NCBI GenBank assembly: GCA_016794425.1
Contig: JAEUHR010000042.1
Coordinates: 240,943-304,942 of the forward strand
Length of the DNA stretch: 64,000 bases
From: Planctomycetota bacterium
GTDB lineage: Bacteria; Planctomycetota; UBA1135; UBA2386
Direction: 5' to 3'
Shown: positions 35,788-44,563 of the stretch, one piece after another
Layout of the letters: each line of letters begins with the position of its first letter
Numbering within the stretch: position 1 is the stretch's first letter
The notes under the pieces: generated by a model
Seen by the model: only the letters and a program-made list of their open reading frames with translations
The model's database searches: none
Told to the model about the DNA's origin: nothing
Position numbers and translations under genes: made by a program

Positions 35788-36225
35788 CTACCCGGCGACG
35801 GACGCGGCGGCGGTGGCGGCCGGTGGCGCGCGGCTCGCGTAGGCTCGCGCGCGGTCCCGCGCCGGGTCGCTGCGCTGCAACGGCTGCAGCGCGCGCACCG
35901 CGCCACTGCGCACCAACTCGGCCGGCGGCGGCGGCAGGGCGCCCGGCACGCCGACCTCGAGTTCGCACGCGAGGCAGTGGCAGGGCGGCAGCACCCCCGT
36001 TGCAGGCTGGGCGCGGTCTTCGGCGGTGCCGCGCGCCGGCGTCGCCGCGTGGTGGTGGCCGCAGCTGCACGCGGCGGTGGCCGGCGCCGGCACCGGCCCG
36101 CCGCCGTGGCACGGGCCGTGGTCGTGCAGCGCGGGCAGCAGCGTGCGCAGCCACAGGGCCAGCAGCACGCCCACGAACGCGAGGCGCTCGGCGAACGGCA
36201 GGCGGCGGCGGGGGCTGACGGGCAC
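35788..36225 (-). CDS. Small membrane protein with His/Cys-rich loop
   Basis: A 145-aa protein. A basic N terminus is followed by one membrane helix (LAFVGVLLALWLRTLLPAL), then HDHGPCHGGG, CSCGHHH and CHCLAC, spaced over about 60 residues and probably outside the cytoplasm. The pattern suggests metal binding or chaperoning. I do not recognise the family; DUF2946-like proteins have a similar layout. The GTG start at 36225 lies 10 nt after a good promoter. The sigma-factor gene follows 80 nt downstream, so the three genes probably form one metal-responsive operon. Confidence 0.6.
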   Translation of the reverse strand: MPVSPRRRLPFAERLAFVGVLLALWLRTLLPALHDHGPCHGGGPVPAPATAACSCGHHHAATPARGTAEDRAQPATGVLPPCHCLACELEVGVPGALPPPPAELVRSGAVRALQPLQRSDPARDRARAYASRAPPAATAAASVAG

Positions 36226-36235
36226 GGGGCGGGGC

Positions 36236-36264
36236 AGGCTAGTCGCGGCCGGCGACGACCTCAA
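36236..36264 (-). promoter_or_regulatory. Promoter of the metal-efflux operon
   Basis: Minus-strand TTGAGG (36264-36259), 17-nt spacer, TAGCCT (36241-36236), then 10 nt to the GTG start at 36225. Spacing and both boxes fit a housekeeping promoter, one of the best in the window. The 5' leader would be only a few nucleotides. Confidence 0.55.
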
Positions 36265-36306
36265 GGGACGGGCTGCTGCAGAAATCCCGCGCCGGGTCGG
36301 GAACTC

Positions 36307-36325
36307 GGTGCCGGCGACCGGCACC
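36307..36325. promoter_or_regulatory. Palindrome upstream of the porin-znuACB genes
   Basis: GGTGCCGG and CCGGCACC form a perfect 8-bp inverted repeat with a 3-nt centre (CGA), ending 11 nt before the porin ATG. It could be an operator for a metal-dependent repressor or an RNA hairpin near the ribosome-binding site. It is not AT-rich like known Zur boxes, so I do not name a regulator. Confidence 0.4.
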
Positions 36326-36336
36326 CACGCCAGGGC

Positions 36337-37677
36337 ATGCACCCAGCGCACCCGTCCCTACCCGCCATCCTGTTCGTCAGTTTCGCCGGCCTGCTGCCGG
36401 CCCAGGAACCTTCGCCGCGCAGCACGACGCTCGACCGCGCCGCCCGCGACCTGCCGGCCGCGGGCACGGCGTCGGCGCCGACCCTCGGCACCCAGACCGG
36501 CCCGATCCGGCTGATCGACGTCAGCCTCGACATCATGGCGGCAGCCGGCGCGTCGTCCGAGCGCGATGCGGTGCTCGGCGACTTGCAGGGCGGCGGCCAC
36601 GACCCGAAGAAGCGCGGGTTCACGCTGCAGCAGGCGGAGTTGTCGCTGGCCGGCGCGGTCGACCCCTACCTGCAGGGCAAGGCGCACATGGTCGCGCTGC
36701 TCGACCCCGACGAAGGCGAGACCCTGTTCGAGCTCGAAGAGGCCTACCTGACGACGCAGCAGCTGCCGTACGACCTGCAGGTCAAGGCGGGCACCTACCT
36801 GACCGAGTTCGGCCGCATCAACCCGACGCACCCGCACCAGTGGGACTGGCAGGACCAGCCGGTGATCCACACGCGGCTGTTCGGCGGCGACGGCATGCGT
36901 GGCCCCGGCGCGCGGGTGTCGTGGCTGGTGCCGGGCTCCACCTACGGCGAACTGTTCTTCGGCGTGCAGAACGCGAACGGCGAGACGATGCCGAGCTTCC
37001 TCGCCAACGACGAGGTCTACGAAGAGCGCGCGATCGGCGGCCGTCAGTTCACCGAGCGCGAGGTGCGCAGCGGCAACGACCTGGTCTACTCGGCGCGTGC
37101 GGTCACGTCGCTGGACCCGTCCGCGGACAGCACGCTCGGCTTCGGCGCGTCGGCGTTGCTCGGACCGAACGCCACCGGTGGCGACGCCGACACCGTGATC
37201 TGGGGCGTCGACTTCGCCTGGCGCTGGCGGCCCGCGTCGCACCGCCGCGGCTATCCGTTCTGGAAGCTGCAGGGCGAGTTCCTGGCGCGCGCGTTCGACG
37301 CGGCCGAGCAGACCGACGACAGCGATCCACTGAACCCGGTCACGATCCCCGGCGAGACGCTGCGCGACCACGGCGGCTACCTGCAGCTGTCGCATGGCTT
37401 CGCCGAAGGCTGGGCCGCGGGTGTGCGCGTCGACTGGGTGTCCGGCTCGGGCGACAACTACGACGCGGACACGCAGAGCCTGGTCGGCCGCGACGGCGAT
37501 CCGTTCCGCACGGACCGCGTGCGCGTGGCGCCGATGCTGTCGTTCGCGCCGTCCGAGTTCTCGCGGATCCGCTTGCAGTACAACTACGACGACAGTGATG
37601 CTCTCGACGACCCGGTCCACTCGGTGTGGCTCGGCTTCGAGGTCCTGATCGGCACGCACCCGCCGCACACCTACTGA
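36337..37677 (+). CDS. Outer-membrane porin-like protein linked to zinc uptake
   Basis: A 446-aa exported protein (signal peptide ending LLPAQ) with a Ser/Thr-rich N-terminal stretch followed by alternating beta-strand sequence and an aromatic C terminus (WLGFEVLIGTHPPHTY), as in outer-membrane beta-barrels. Segments such as GFTLQQAELSLAGAVDPYL, GTYLTEFGRINPTHPHQWDW and LFGGDGMRGPGARVSWL match porin-like proteins often found next to zinc ABC importers. It probably passes metal or chelates across the outer membrane. The znuA-like gene begins 4 nt downstream. Confidence 0.75.
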   Translation: MHPAHPSLPAILFVSFAGLLPAQEPSPRSTTLDRAARDLPAAGTASAPTLGTQTGPIRLIDVSLDIMAAAGASSERDAVLGDLQGGGHDPKKRGFTLQQAELSLAGAVDPYLQGKAHMVALLDPDEGETLFELEEAYLTTQQLPYDLQVKAGTYLTEFGRINPTHPHQWDWQDQPVIHTRLFGGDGMRGPGARVSWLVPGSTYGELFFGVQNANGETMPSFLANDEVYEERAIGGRQFTEREVRSGNDLVYSARAVTSLDPSADSTLGFGASALLGPNATGGDADTVIWGVDFAWRWRPASHRRGYPFWKLQGEFLARAFDAAEQTDDSDPLNPVTIPGETLRDHGGYLQLSHGFAEGWAAGVRVDWVSGSGDNYDADTQSLVGRDGDPFRTDRVRVAPMLSFAPSEFSRIRLQYNYDDSDALDDPVHSVWLGFEVLIGTHPPHTY

Positions 37678-37681
37678 TCCC

Positions 37682-38716
37682 ATGCGCCAGCTGCTCCGGT
37701 CCGGTCTGTTCCTCGCCCTCGCGCTCGCGGCGCGGGCGCAGCATCCGGTGGTCGCGGCGACGCCGGACGTGGGTGCTCTGTGCCGCGCGATCGGCGGCAA
37801 CCTGGTCGAGGTCACGGTGCTGGCGCGCGCGGCCGAGGATCCGCACTTCGTCGACGCGCGGCCCAGCATGCTGCGCGCCTGCAGCCGCGCCGAACTGCTG
37901 GTCACGACCGGCCGCGAGCTCGAGATCGGCTGGCTGCCGGTGCTGGTCGGCAACAGCCGGAACGGCCGCATCGCGCCCGGCCAGCCCGGCTACGTCGACA
38001 CGGCCGCGGCCGTGCGCGCGCTCGGCGTGCCGGCGGTCGGCACCGACCGCAGCGCCGGCGACGTGCACGCGGCCGGCAACCCGCACTATCTGAGCGACCC
38101 GCTGTGCGGCCTGCAGGTGGCGGCGTTGCTGCGCGATCGCTTCGCGGCGCGCTGGCCCGAGTCGGCCGACGCGTTCGCGGCGAACTTCGCGGCGTTCCGC
38201 GCGCGCCTCGCGGTGGCGATGGTCGGCGCGGAGCTGGCCCAGGCCTACGACCACGACGCGGAACGGCTCGCGCTGGTGTTCGCGGCGGGGCGGCTCGCCG
38301 ATGTGCTGCGCGAACACGGCGACGCCGGCCGGCTCGGTGGCTGGTTCGCGCGCCTGGCGCCGCTGCGCGGCAGGGCGGTCGTCGCCGACCACGACCTGTG
38401 GCCGTACTTCGCCGAGCGCTGCGGCCTGTCGATGGTGGGGTTCTTCGAACCGCGGCCCGGCATCGCGCCGACGACCGCGCACCTGCAGGAGCTGATCGGG
38501 CGCATGCAACAGGCCAAGGCCACGGCGATCCTGTCGGTGCCGTACTTCGCGCCGCAGCACGCCGAACTGGTCGCGCGTGCCACGGGGGCCCGGATCGCGG
38601 CGATGGCGCACCAGCCCGGGGCGGTGCCCGGCACCGACGACTACGTCGACTGGATCGACCACAACCTGCGCGCCGTCGCGGCGGCGCTGGACGGCGCGGC
38701 GTCGGCCGAGCGATGA
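37682..38716 (+). CDS. Metal ABC transporter substrate-binding protein (ZnuA family)
   Basis: A 344-aa periplasmic cluster A-I binding protein with signal peptide (mature start Gln-His). Likely metal ligands are the His in AEDPHFVDARPS, the His in AAGNPHYLSDP, the His in VVADHDLWPYF and a late Asp, the usual three His plus acid arrangement of ZnuA/MntA-type proteins. The long His-rich loop of many ZnuA proteins is absent, so Zn versus Mn cannot be decided from it; the locus context favours Zn. It overlaps the ATPase gene by 4 nt. Confidence 0.88.
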   Translation: MRQLLRSGLFLALALAARAQHPVVAATPDVGALCRAIGGNLVEVTVLARAAEDPHFVDARPSMLRACSRAELLVTTGRELEIGWLPVLVGNSRNGRIAPGQPGYVDTAAAVRALGVPAVGTDRSAGDVHAAGNPHYLSDPLCGLQVAALLRDRFAARWPESADAFAANFAAFRARLAVAMVGAELAQAYDHDAERLALVFAAGRLADVLREHGDAGRLGGWFARLAPLRGRAVVADHDLWPYFAERCGLSMVGFFEPRPGIAPTTAHLQELIGRMQQAKATAILSVPYFAPQHAELVARATGARIAAMAHQPGAVPGTDDYVDWIDHNLRAVAAALDGAASAER

Positions 38717-39405
38717 GCGAGGCGGGGCCGCTGCTGGCCGCGCAGGCGCTGGACGTCGGCCGCCGAGGCGTGCTGCTGCGCGCGGTCGACTGGGAGCTGC
38801 GGGCCGGCGAAGGCTGGTTCGTGCTGGGCCGGAACGGCAGCGGCAAGTCGACGCTGGTCGCGACGCTGCTCGGCCTGTTGCCCGCGCTCGGCGGCAGCCG
38901 CGTCGCGGCGCCCCGGCTGCACCAGCGGCTCGGCTACGTGCCGCAGGAACTGCGCTTCGAGCCGCCGCTGCCGGTCACGGTGGCGGAGTTCGTCCGGCTC
39001 GCGCTGCCGGGCACGGCCGCGGCCGACGCGGTCCCGGCCGCGCTGGCGGCGGTCGGCGCAGGCGATCTCGCGCGGCGGCGTTTCGGCGCGCTGTCGGTCG
39101 GGCAACGCCGCCGCGTGATGGTCGCGCAGGCGCTGGCGCGCGAACCCGTGCTGCTGGTGCTCGACGAACCGGCCGCGAACCTCGATGCGCGCGCGGCGTC
39201 GGCGCTCGCGGCCGACCTGGAACGGCTGCGCCGCGAGCGGTCCTTGTGCGTCGTGCACGTCGCGCACGACCTGGCGCTGGCGCAGCGCTACGCGACCCAC
39301 GTCGCGTTCGTGCACGAGGGCCGCGTCGCCGCGCGGCCGGCGGCGGCGAGCTGGCAGGACCCGGCGCTGGCGGCGACGTTGGCCGCCGAGGTCGAGACGC
39401 CGTGA
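38713..39405 (+). CDS. Metal ABC transporter ATP-binding protein (ZnuC-like)
   Basis: A 230-aa ABC ATPase: Walker A GRNGSGKST, Q loop YVPQE, signature motif LSVGQRRRV (LSGGQ variant), Walker B LLVLDEPAANLD and the switch His in VAHDLA. It powers the adjacent permease. Both ends overlap neighbours by 4 nt. Confidence 0.93.
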   Translation: MSEAGPLLAAQALDVGRRGVLLRAVDWELRAGEGWFVLGRNGSGKSTLVATLLGLLPALGGSRVAAPRLHQRLGYVPQELRFEPPLPVTVAEFVRLALPGTAAADAVPAALAAVGAGDLARRRFGALSVGQRRRVMVAQALAREPVLLVLDEPAANLDARAASALAADLERLRRERSLCVVHVAHDLALAQRYATHVAFVHEGRVAARPAAASWQDPALAATLAAEVETP

Positions 39406-40277
39406 GCGCCGCGAGCGACGGCGGCGCGTCGTGGTGGGAGCTGTTCGGCCCCGCCTTCACGACCGCGGTGCTGCTCGGCGCGCTGCTGCCGCTGCTCGGT
39501 GTGGTGCTGGTACTGCGGCGGCAGGTGTTCCTGGCGGCCGCGGTCGGGCAGGCCGCGAACCTGGCGATGGCGCTGGCGCTGCGCGCCGGTTGCGCGGCGG
39601 TCCATGACGCCGGCGGCGGCCACGCCGTCGTGCTGCTGGCCGGGCTCGGCGGCGGTGTGACCGCCGCGGCGACGGCGCTGCGCGCGTTGTCGACCGGTGG
39701 CGGCGTGCTGGAGGCGCGGTCGGTGTGGGTGTTCCTGGGTGCCGGCGCAGCGGCGATGCTGGTGCTCGCCGACGCACCCCACGGCATGCAGGTGGTGCAG
39801 CGGTTGTTCCTGTCGTCGGTGCTCGGCGCCGGCCCGAGTGATGTCGGCATCGCGGCCGCGTTGCTGCTGGCCGCGCTGGCGGCGCTGTGGCGGCTGCGGC
39901 GGCAGCTGTGGCTGTGGGCGATCGACCCGGTGATCGCGGCGGCCTACGGCATGGTGGTGCGCCGCTGGGACCTGGCGGTCGGTGTGGCCGCCGGCGTCGG
40001 CATCGGCTTCGCGATCCACGCGACCGGCCTGACGTTCACGTTCGGCCTCTGCGTGTTGCCGGTGCTGTGCGCGCGGGAACTCGCCGCGTCGCTGGCGCAG
40101 GTCGTGTGGCTGGCGCCGGCCACCGGCGTGGCCGCGGCCGCGCTCGGCTTCGCGCTCGGCGACCGCCTCGATCTGCCGCCCGGGCAGTGTGCCGTCGTCG
40201 TGCTGGCGCTGGTGGTCGCCATGGCGCGCCTCGCCAACCGCCGCCGCGGGCACACGGCCGACGCCGCGCGCCGGTAG
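39402..40277 (+). CDS. Metal ABC transporter permease (ZnuB-like)
   Basis: A 291-aa ABC-3 family permease with about eight membrane helices. PAFTTAVLLGALLPLLGVVLVLRR at the start and AIDPVIAAAYGMVVRRWD near the middle are typical of the family, and the C-terminal third carries the usual hydrophobic helices. GTG start overlapping the ATPase stop. The -10 box of the next gene lies inside its last codons. Confidence 0.9.
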   Translation: MSAASDGGASWWELFGPAFTTAVLLGALLPLLGVVLVLRRQVFLAAAVGQAANLAMALALRAGCAAVHDAGGGHAVVLLAGLGGGVTAAATALRALSTGGGVLEARSVWVFLGAGAAAMLVLADAPHGMQVVQRLFLSSVLGAGPSDVGIAAALLLAALAALWRLRRQLWLWAIDPVIAAAYGMVVRRWDLAVGVAAGVGIGFAIHATGLTFTFGLCVLPVLCARELAASLAQVVWLAPATGVAAAALGFALGDRLDLPPGQCAVVVLALVVAMARLANRRRGHTADAARR

Positions 40278-40280
40278 AGT
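40275..40280 (+). promoter_or_regulatory. Candidate -10 box for the cytochrome gene
   Basis: TAGAGT overlaps the end of the permease gene and is followed by 8 nt and then the ATG of the cytochrome. This is the short TANNNT-to-start spacing seen at other genes here. No clear -35. Confidence 0.4.
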
Positions 40281-40288
40281 GCGCGCCC

Positions 40289-41881
40289 ATGCGTTCCGGT
40301 CCGTTCGTGCTCGCGTTGTCGGTCGCCACCGCGTCGCTGTGGCCCGTGCCGCCGGCGGCGGCGCCGTCCGCCGCGCATGCCGACGTGTTCACGACGTCGG
40401 AGCAGTGTGCGGTCTGCCACAGCGCGGCGCCGGGGGCGACCGCGATGCGCTCGCCGCTCGGCGACGACATCTCGCCGTACGGGCTGTGGCAGGGCACGAT
40501 GATGGCGAACTCGTTCCGCGATCCCTACTTCCGCGCCCAGCTCGAGAAGGAGACCGCCGCCGCCGGCGCCGCGGTGCAGGAACTCTGCCTGCGGTGCCAC
40601 GCGCCGATGGCGTCGCACGGCGCCGTGCTGGCCGGCGGTGCGGCGCCGCGGCTCGCCGACGTCGACGGCGATCTGGCGGCCGACGACGGGGTGTCGTGCA
40701 CGGTCTGCCACGCGATCGCGGCCGACGGGCTCGGCGATCTCGCGTCGTTCTCGGGCCAGCCGCAGTTCGACCGCAAGCGCCGGCTGTTCGGTCCGTTCGC
40801 CGACGTCGCGGTGCGGCCGATGCAGGGCCAGGTCAACTACACGCCGACGCACGGCCCGCACGTGCAGCGCGCTGCTCTGTGCGGCAGTTGCCACACGCTG
40901 ATCACCGAACACCAGGGCGTCGCGTTCGCCGAGCAGACGCCGTACCTCGAGTGGCGCAACAGCGAGTTCTCGGACGAAGCCGGCGCCAGTCCGACCGCGC
41001 GCACCTGCCAGCAGTGCCACATGGCCGACGTCGGGCCGGCGCGCATCGCGCGCACGCCGATGGGCGTCGACTACACGATCCCGGCGCGCGACGGCTACCG
41101 CGCCCATGCGTTCGTCGGCGGCAACGCGTTCGTGCTGTCGCTGCTGCAGTCGCACCGCGACGAACTCGACGTCACCGCCGAGCCGGAGGCGATCGACCGC
41201 ATGATCCAGGCGACGCGGCGCCAGCTGGCCGAGCAGACCGCGCGGCTCGAGATCGGGGCGATCGAACGCGACGGCGGCGCGGCGGCGTTCGCGATCCGCG
41301 TCGAGAACCGGACCGGCCACAAGTTCCCGACCGGCTACCCGGCGCGGCGCGCGTGGCTGCACATCGCGGTGACGCAGGGCGACTCGCTGGTGTTCGAGAG
41401 CGGCGCGTTCGATCGCGACGGCCGCCTGGTCGGCGTCGACGACCCGCAGCGCGTGCCGCACGTGGCGACGGTGACCAGCGAACGCGACGTCGTCGTCTAC
41501 GAGCTGGTCGCCGCCGATCCGGCAGGTGTACCGACCACGCACCTGACGCGCATGGTGCAGCGGCAGAAGGACAACCGGCTGCTGCCGCGCGGCTTCCGCA
41601 GCGACGGGCCGCACGTCACCGACACCGCGCCGGTCGGCACCGACGGCGACGCCGATTTCACCGGCGGCAGCGACACGGTCGCGTGCCGCGTGCCGCTGCC
41701 CGAGGGCGGGCGCGGCCGGATCGTCGTGCAGGCGACGCTGTACTACCAGCCGGTGCCGCCGCACTGGGTCGACGCGCTGCGCGAGGTCGACGGCGACGCG
41801 ACGCGGCGCTTCGTCGCGATGTACGACGCGGCCGACAAGGAGCCCGACGTCGTCGCGACCGCGGTGCGCGCCGCGCGCTGA
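40289..41881 (+). CDS. Pentaheme c-type cytochrome
   Basis: A 530-aa exported protein with five CxxCH haem-attachment motifs at residues 40-44 (CAVCH), 100-104 (CLRCH), 137-141 (CTVCH), 188-192 (CGSCH) and 230-234 (CQQCH). Residues from about 300 to the end form a haem-free beta-rich domain (FAIRVENRTGHKFPTGYPAR). The layout resembles the cytochrome c-554/multihaem families of the periplasm, but no partner redox gene is nearby, so the electron donor and acceptor are unknown. Signal peptide present, cleavage probably around AAHA. Confidence 0.88.
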   Translation: MRSGPFVLALSVATASLWPVPPAAAPSAAHADVFTTSEQCAVCHSAAPGATAMRSPLGDDISPYGLWQGTMMANSFRDPYFRAQLEKETAAAGAAVQELCLRCHAPMASHGAVLAGGAAPRLADVDGDLAADDGVSCTVCHAIAADGLGDLASFSGQPQFDRKRRLFGPFADVAVRPMQGQVNYTPTHGPHVQRAALCGSCHTLITEHQGVAFAEQTPYLEWRNSEFSDEAGASPTARTCQQCHMADVGPARIARTPMGVDYTIPARDGYRAHAFVGGNAFVLSLLQSHRDELDVTAEPEAIDRMIQATRRQLAEQTARLEIGAIERDGGAAAFAIRVENRTGHKFPTGYPARRAWLHIAVTQGDSLVFESGAFDRDGRLVGVDDPQRVPHVATVTSERDVVVYELVAADPAGVPTTHLTRMVQRQKDNRLLPRGFRSDGPHVTDTAPVGTDGDADFTGGSDTVACRVPLPEGGRGRIVVQATLYYQPVPPHWVDALREVDGDATRRFVAMYDAADKEPDVVATAVRAAR

Positions 41882-41886
41882 CGGCC

Positions 41887-42384
41887 TCACGCCGCGGCAA
41901 CGCCGTCCAGGATCCGGTCGACGAACGTGCGCAACTCGTACATGTCCTCCGCCGCGAGACCCTGGCCGAGGAACGCGGCGCCGTAGGTGAAGCCGGCCAG
42001 CGCGAGCGCGATCGGTACGCCGACGAACGCCCACGGCGGCTCGCCGAGGATCTGCTGCGCACCGCCGTAGCAGGCCGAAGCGATCAGGGCGATCGCCAGC
42101 ACCAGGTAGATCGCGAGGAACGCGGTCCACACCGGCGAACTCGGCGAGAACTGGCCGCGCAGCCGGTGGCCCTGCTGCGCATCGCCTTCGCAGTAGAGGT
42201 GCAGCGCCGGGCTCCAGACGCGCTGGTCGGCGTCGCGCAGGCGCAGGATCGCGCCCTCGGCGTAGACCTGGCCGCGCACCCTGCCGTCGGGGCTCGCGAG
42301 TGCCTGGTCGATCCGCGCCAGGAAGTCGGCCGGCGTTGCCGCCATCGGCACGACGAACCCGGGGCGCACGCGCGGCTGCGCCAC
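41887..42384 (-). CDS. Small membrane protein of unknown function
   Basis: A 165-aa protein: a soluble N-terminal half (FLARIDQALASPDGRVRG, RVWSPALHLYC) and two membrane helices (AFLAIYLVLAIALIASACY and FVGVPIALALAGFTYGAAF), ending in a short soluble tail. It starts 7 nt after the eda-like gene, with AGG 6 nt before the GTG; ATG at 42345 is an alternative. I do not recognise the family. Confidence 0.6.
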   Translation of the reverse strand: MAQPRVRPGFVVPMAATPADFLARIDQALASPDGRVRGQVYAEGAILRLRDADQRVWSPALHLYCEGDAQQGHRLRGQFSPSSPVWTAFLAIYLVLAIALIASACYGGAQQILGEPPWAFVGVPIALALAGFTYGAAFLGQGLAAEDMYELRTFVDRILDGVAAA

Positions 42385-42391
42385 GTGCCGC

Positions 42392-43048
42392 CTACGAAGC
42401 GATCACCGGCAGGTGCTTGGCGACGCGGGCGACCAGCCGCGCCGCGCGGGCCTGGATCGCGTCGAAGCGGCGCAGCTTCAGGTCGTCGGCGTCGAACAGC
42501 GAACCGACGAAGCCGACGCCGAACGCGCCGGCCTGGAACCACGCGTCGACGTTGTCCTCGGTGACGCCGCTGGTCGGGAACACGCGCAGGAACGGCAGCG
42601 GGCCGCGCACGGCGCGCAGGAACTCGGGGCCGTTCGCCGGCGCCGGGAACAGCTTGACGAGGTCGGCGCCGGCGCGGTGCGCGGTCATCATCTCGGTCGG
42701 CGTGAACGTGCCGGGCACCGACAGCAGGTCGTGCTGGCGGCAGAACGTGATCACCTGCGGGTCGGTGACCGGCGACACCAGGAAGCGGGCGCCGGCGGCC
42801 ATCGCCTCCTTGGCGTCGTCGACCGACAGCACGGTGCCGGCGCCGACCAGCAGGCCGTGCCGTTCGGCCAGCGCACTGATGTGCTCGAGGCAGTCCGGCG
42901 TCGTCATCGTCACCTCGACGATGCGGAAGCCGCCGCGGATCGCGGCTTCGAGTGCCGGGCGCACGACGTCGCGGTCGTTGGTGCGGAGGATCGCGGAGCA
43001 ACGGTACTGCTCGAAGGCGGACAAGACGGCAGCACGGGTCGCGGTCAT
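42392..43048 (-). CDS. eda: 2-dehydro-3-deoxy-phosphogluconate aldolase
   Basis: A 218-aa TIM-barrel class I aldolase that splits KDPG to pyruvate and glyceraldehyde 3-phosphate (Entner-Doudoroff pathway; some relatives act on KDPGal). Glu45 in IVEVTMTTP and the Schiff-base Lys132 in LVKLFPA are in place. GAGTVLS, VSPVTDP and FPTSGVTEDN are family motifs. No edd gene is nearby, so a role in sugar-acid breakdown is equally possible. Confidence 0.9.
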   Translation of the reverse strand: MTATRAAVLSAFEQYRCSAILRTNDRDVVRPALEAAIRGGFRIVEVTMTTPDCLEHISALAERHGLLVGAGTVLSVDDAKEAMAAGARFLVSPVTDPQVITFCRQHDLLSVPGTFTPTEMMTAHRAGADLVKLFPAPANGPEFLRAVRGPLPFLRVFPTSGVTEDNVDAWFQAGAFGVGFVGSLFDADDLKLRRFDAIQARAARLVARVAKHLPVIAS

Positions 43049-43108
43049 GGCGGTGGCAGAGAGAACGGACCAACAGGGCGCGGTGCCCCGAGCGCGAGGC
43101 ACACCGGC

Positions 43109-43114
43109 AGCATA
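43109..43114 (-). promoter_or_regulatory. Candidate -10 box for the eda operon
   Basis: Minus-strand TATGCT, 60 nt before the eda ATG, in a 150-nt divergent intergenic region. It implies a leader of about 55 nt. The -35 is weak. Confidence 0.35.
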
Positions 43115-43164
43115 GGCGGCTGCGAGCGCTGTGCGAGCGCGAATCTGCCGGGCCGACGTCGGCG

Positions 43165-43192
43165 TTGCGCGCGGCGCCAGCGCCGCTAGGGT
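43165..43192 (+). promoter_or_regulatory. Promoter giving a leaderless mRNA
   Basis: TTGCGC (43165-43170), 16-nt spacer, TAGGGT (43187-43192), then 6 nt to the GTG start at 43199. The expected transcription start coincides with the initiation codon. Confidence 0.5.
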
Positions 43193-43198
43193 GCGCAC

Positions 43199-44557
43199 GT
43201 GCTTCCTGTTCTGCTGCTGCGCTGCTGGCTGCTGCTCGGTTGCGTCGCCGCTGCCGCGGTGGCGCAGCACGGCGACCGTGCCGGCGAGCCGGTGCGCAGC
43301 GACGTCGTGCGCCGCCACGGCATCACCTGGCACTTCGACGGGCCGTACGTGGTCGGCGCGTTCGCGAACGGCGACCCGTGGGTCGTCGGCCCCGTGCGCA
43401 TCGTCGCGATCGAGCCGAAGTGCAGCGAGACGGCGGGGCGCGTCGTGCACGGCTCGATGGTGGACCCCGATCCGTCGACGCAGCTGCAGGGTTACGACAG
43501 TGCGCTCTACGGCGACCGCGAACAGCAGCGCTACCGCGCCGACTGGAACGTCGCCCTCGGCGTGTCGCGCGCGATGCCGCTGGTGCTGCCGCCGGACCGC
43601 AGCCTGGTCTCGGTGCAGAGCCGGCCCGACCCCGGCGAGGCGCCGCTGCTGCAGACCGCCGCGGTGCTGACCGTGGTGGCACTGCCGCCGCCGCCGGACG
43701 CGTTCCGGCCGCCGTACGTGCGCGGCGACAAGCGCGTGCGCCACCGCATCGTGGACCTCGACCTGGCGGCGCTGCGGCAGCTGGCGCCGTTGCCGATGGT
43801 GCCGCCGATCGACGGCACCGCACGCGCGTTCGAACGGCTCTGGCTCGACCACGTGCCGGGCAGCGAGGTGTGCTGGCTGCACCCGCGCGACAACATGCCG
43901 ATGGCGGCGCGCGACCTCGCCGCGCTGGTCGGCAGCGCCGGCCTGCAGCTGAACCTCGATCTGCCGGCGGCGCAGAAGAGCGACCTGCTGGTGCGCTTCG
44001 TGCAACTCGGCATCGACCTGCACGCCTGCCTGCGCGGCGGCTGCCGCTGGCCGGCCGACGGGCCGCACGGAGCGGGCCGCAAGTTCCCGATCCTGTTCGC
44101 GGGCCGACTGCTCGGCGACGCCGCGATGCTGGCGATCGGCCGCGAATTCGCGGTGGCGCCATGGGATCCCGAGTCGGGCCGCGGCGGCGCCTGGTTCGCC
44201 GAGGACGGTCAGACGTTCGTCGTCACCGAGACCGCGCCCGGCGTCTGGAACGGCGGCCACGGCGGCTACCGCGGCGAGCACGCCGGGCTCGCCGAATGGG
44301 GGCGGGCGCACGCCGAACGGCCGGACCTCGACCGCGCCGTGTGGCTCGCCGACCCGGATCGGCTCACGGCGACCGCGAACGGCTGGGTCGGCCAGGCGCT
44401 GGCAGCCCGGATCCTGAAGCTGCAGGACGCCTGGGCGCACCCGCCGTTCTTCGCCTACGTCGACCGCTACCTGCAGGTGCCGCACGCGGAGCCGTGGCAG
44501 CGCGCCTGGGTCGGCTGGCACGCGGCGATGTGGGACGCGTACCGCGCCAACCACTGA
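43199..44557 (+). CDS. Secreted protein of unknown function (452 aa)
   Basis: Signal peptide ending AAVAQ, then ITWHFDGPYVVGAFANGDPW, VVGPVRIVAI, QKSDLLVRFVQLGID and GRKFPILFAGRLLGD. I associate these conserved blocks with a widespread uncharacterised secreted family of environmental bacteria, including Planctomycetes; no reaction is known to me. GTG start, predicted leaderless. Its 3' end converges on the recombinase gene with 6 nt between stops. Confidence 0.7.
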   Translation: MLPVLLLRCWLLLGCVAAAAVAQHGDRAGEPVRSDVVRRHGITWHFDGPYVVGAFANGDPWVVGPVRIVAIEPKCSETAGRVVHGSMVDPDPSTQLQGYDSALYGDREQQRYRADWNVALGVSRAMPLVLPPDRSLVSVQSRPDPGEAPLLQTAAVLTVVALPPPPDAFRPPYVRGDKRVRHRIVDLDLAALRQLAPLPMVPPIDGTARAFERLWLDHVPGSEVCWLHPRDNMPMAARDLAALVGSAGLQLNLDLPAAQKSDLLVRFVQLGIDLHACLRGGCRWPADGPHGAGRKFPILFAGRLLGDAAMLAIGREFAVAPWDPESGRGGAWFAEDGQTFVVTETAPGVWNGGHGGYRGEHAGLAEWGRAHAERPDLDRAVWLADPDRLTATANGWVGQALAARILKLQDAWAHPPFFAYVDRYLQVPHAEPWQRAWVGWHAAMWDAYRANH

Positions 44558-44563
44558 TCGCCG

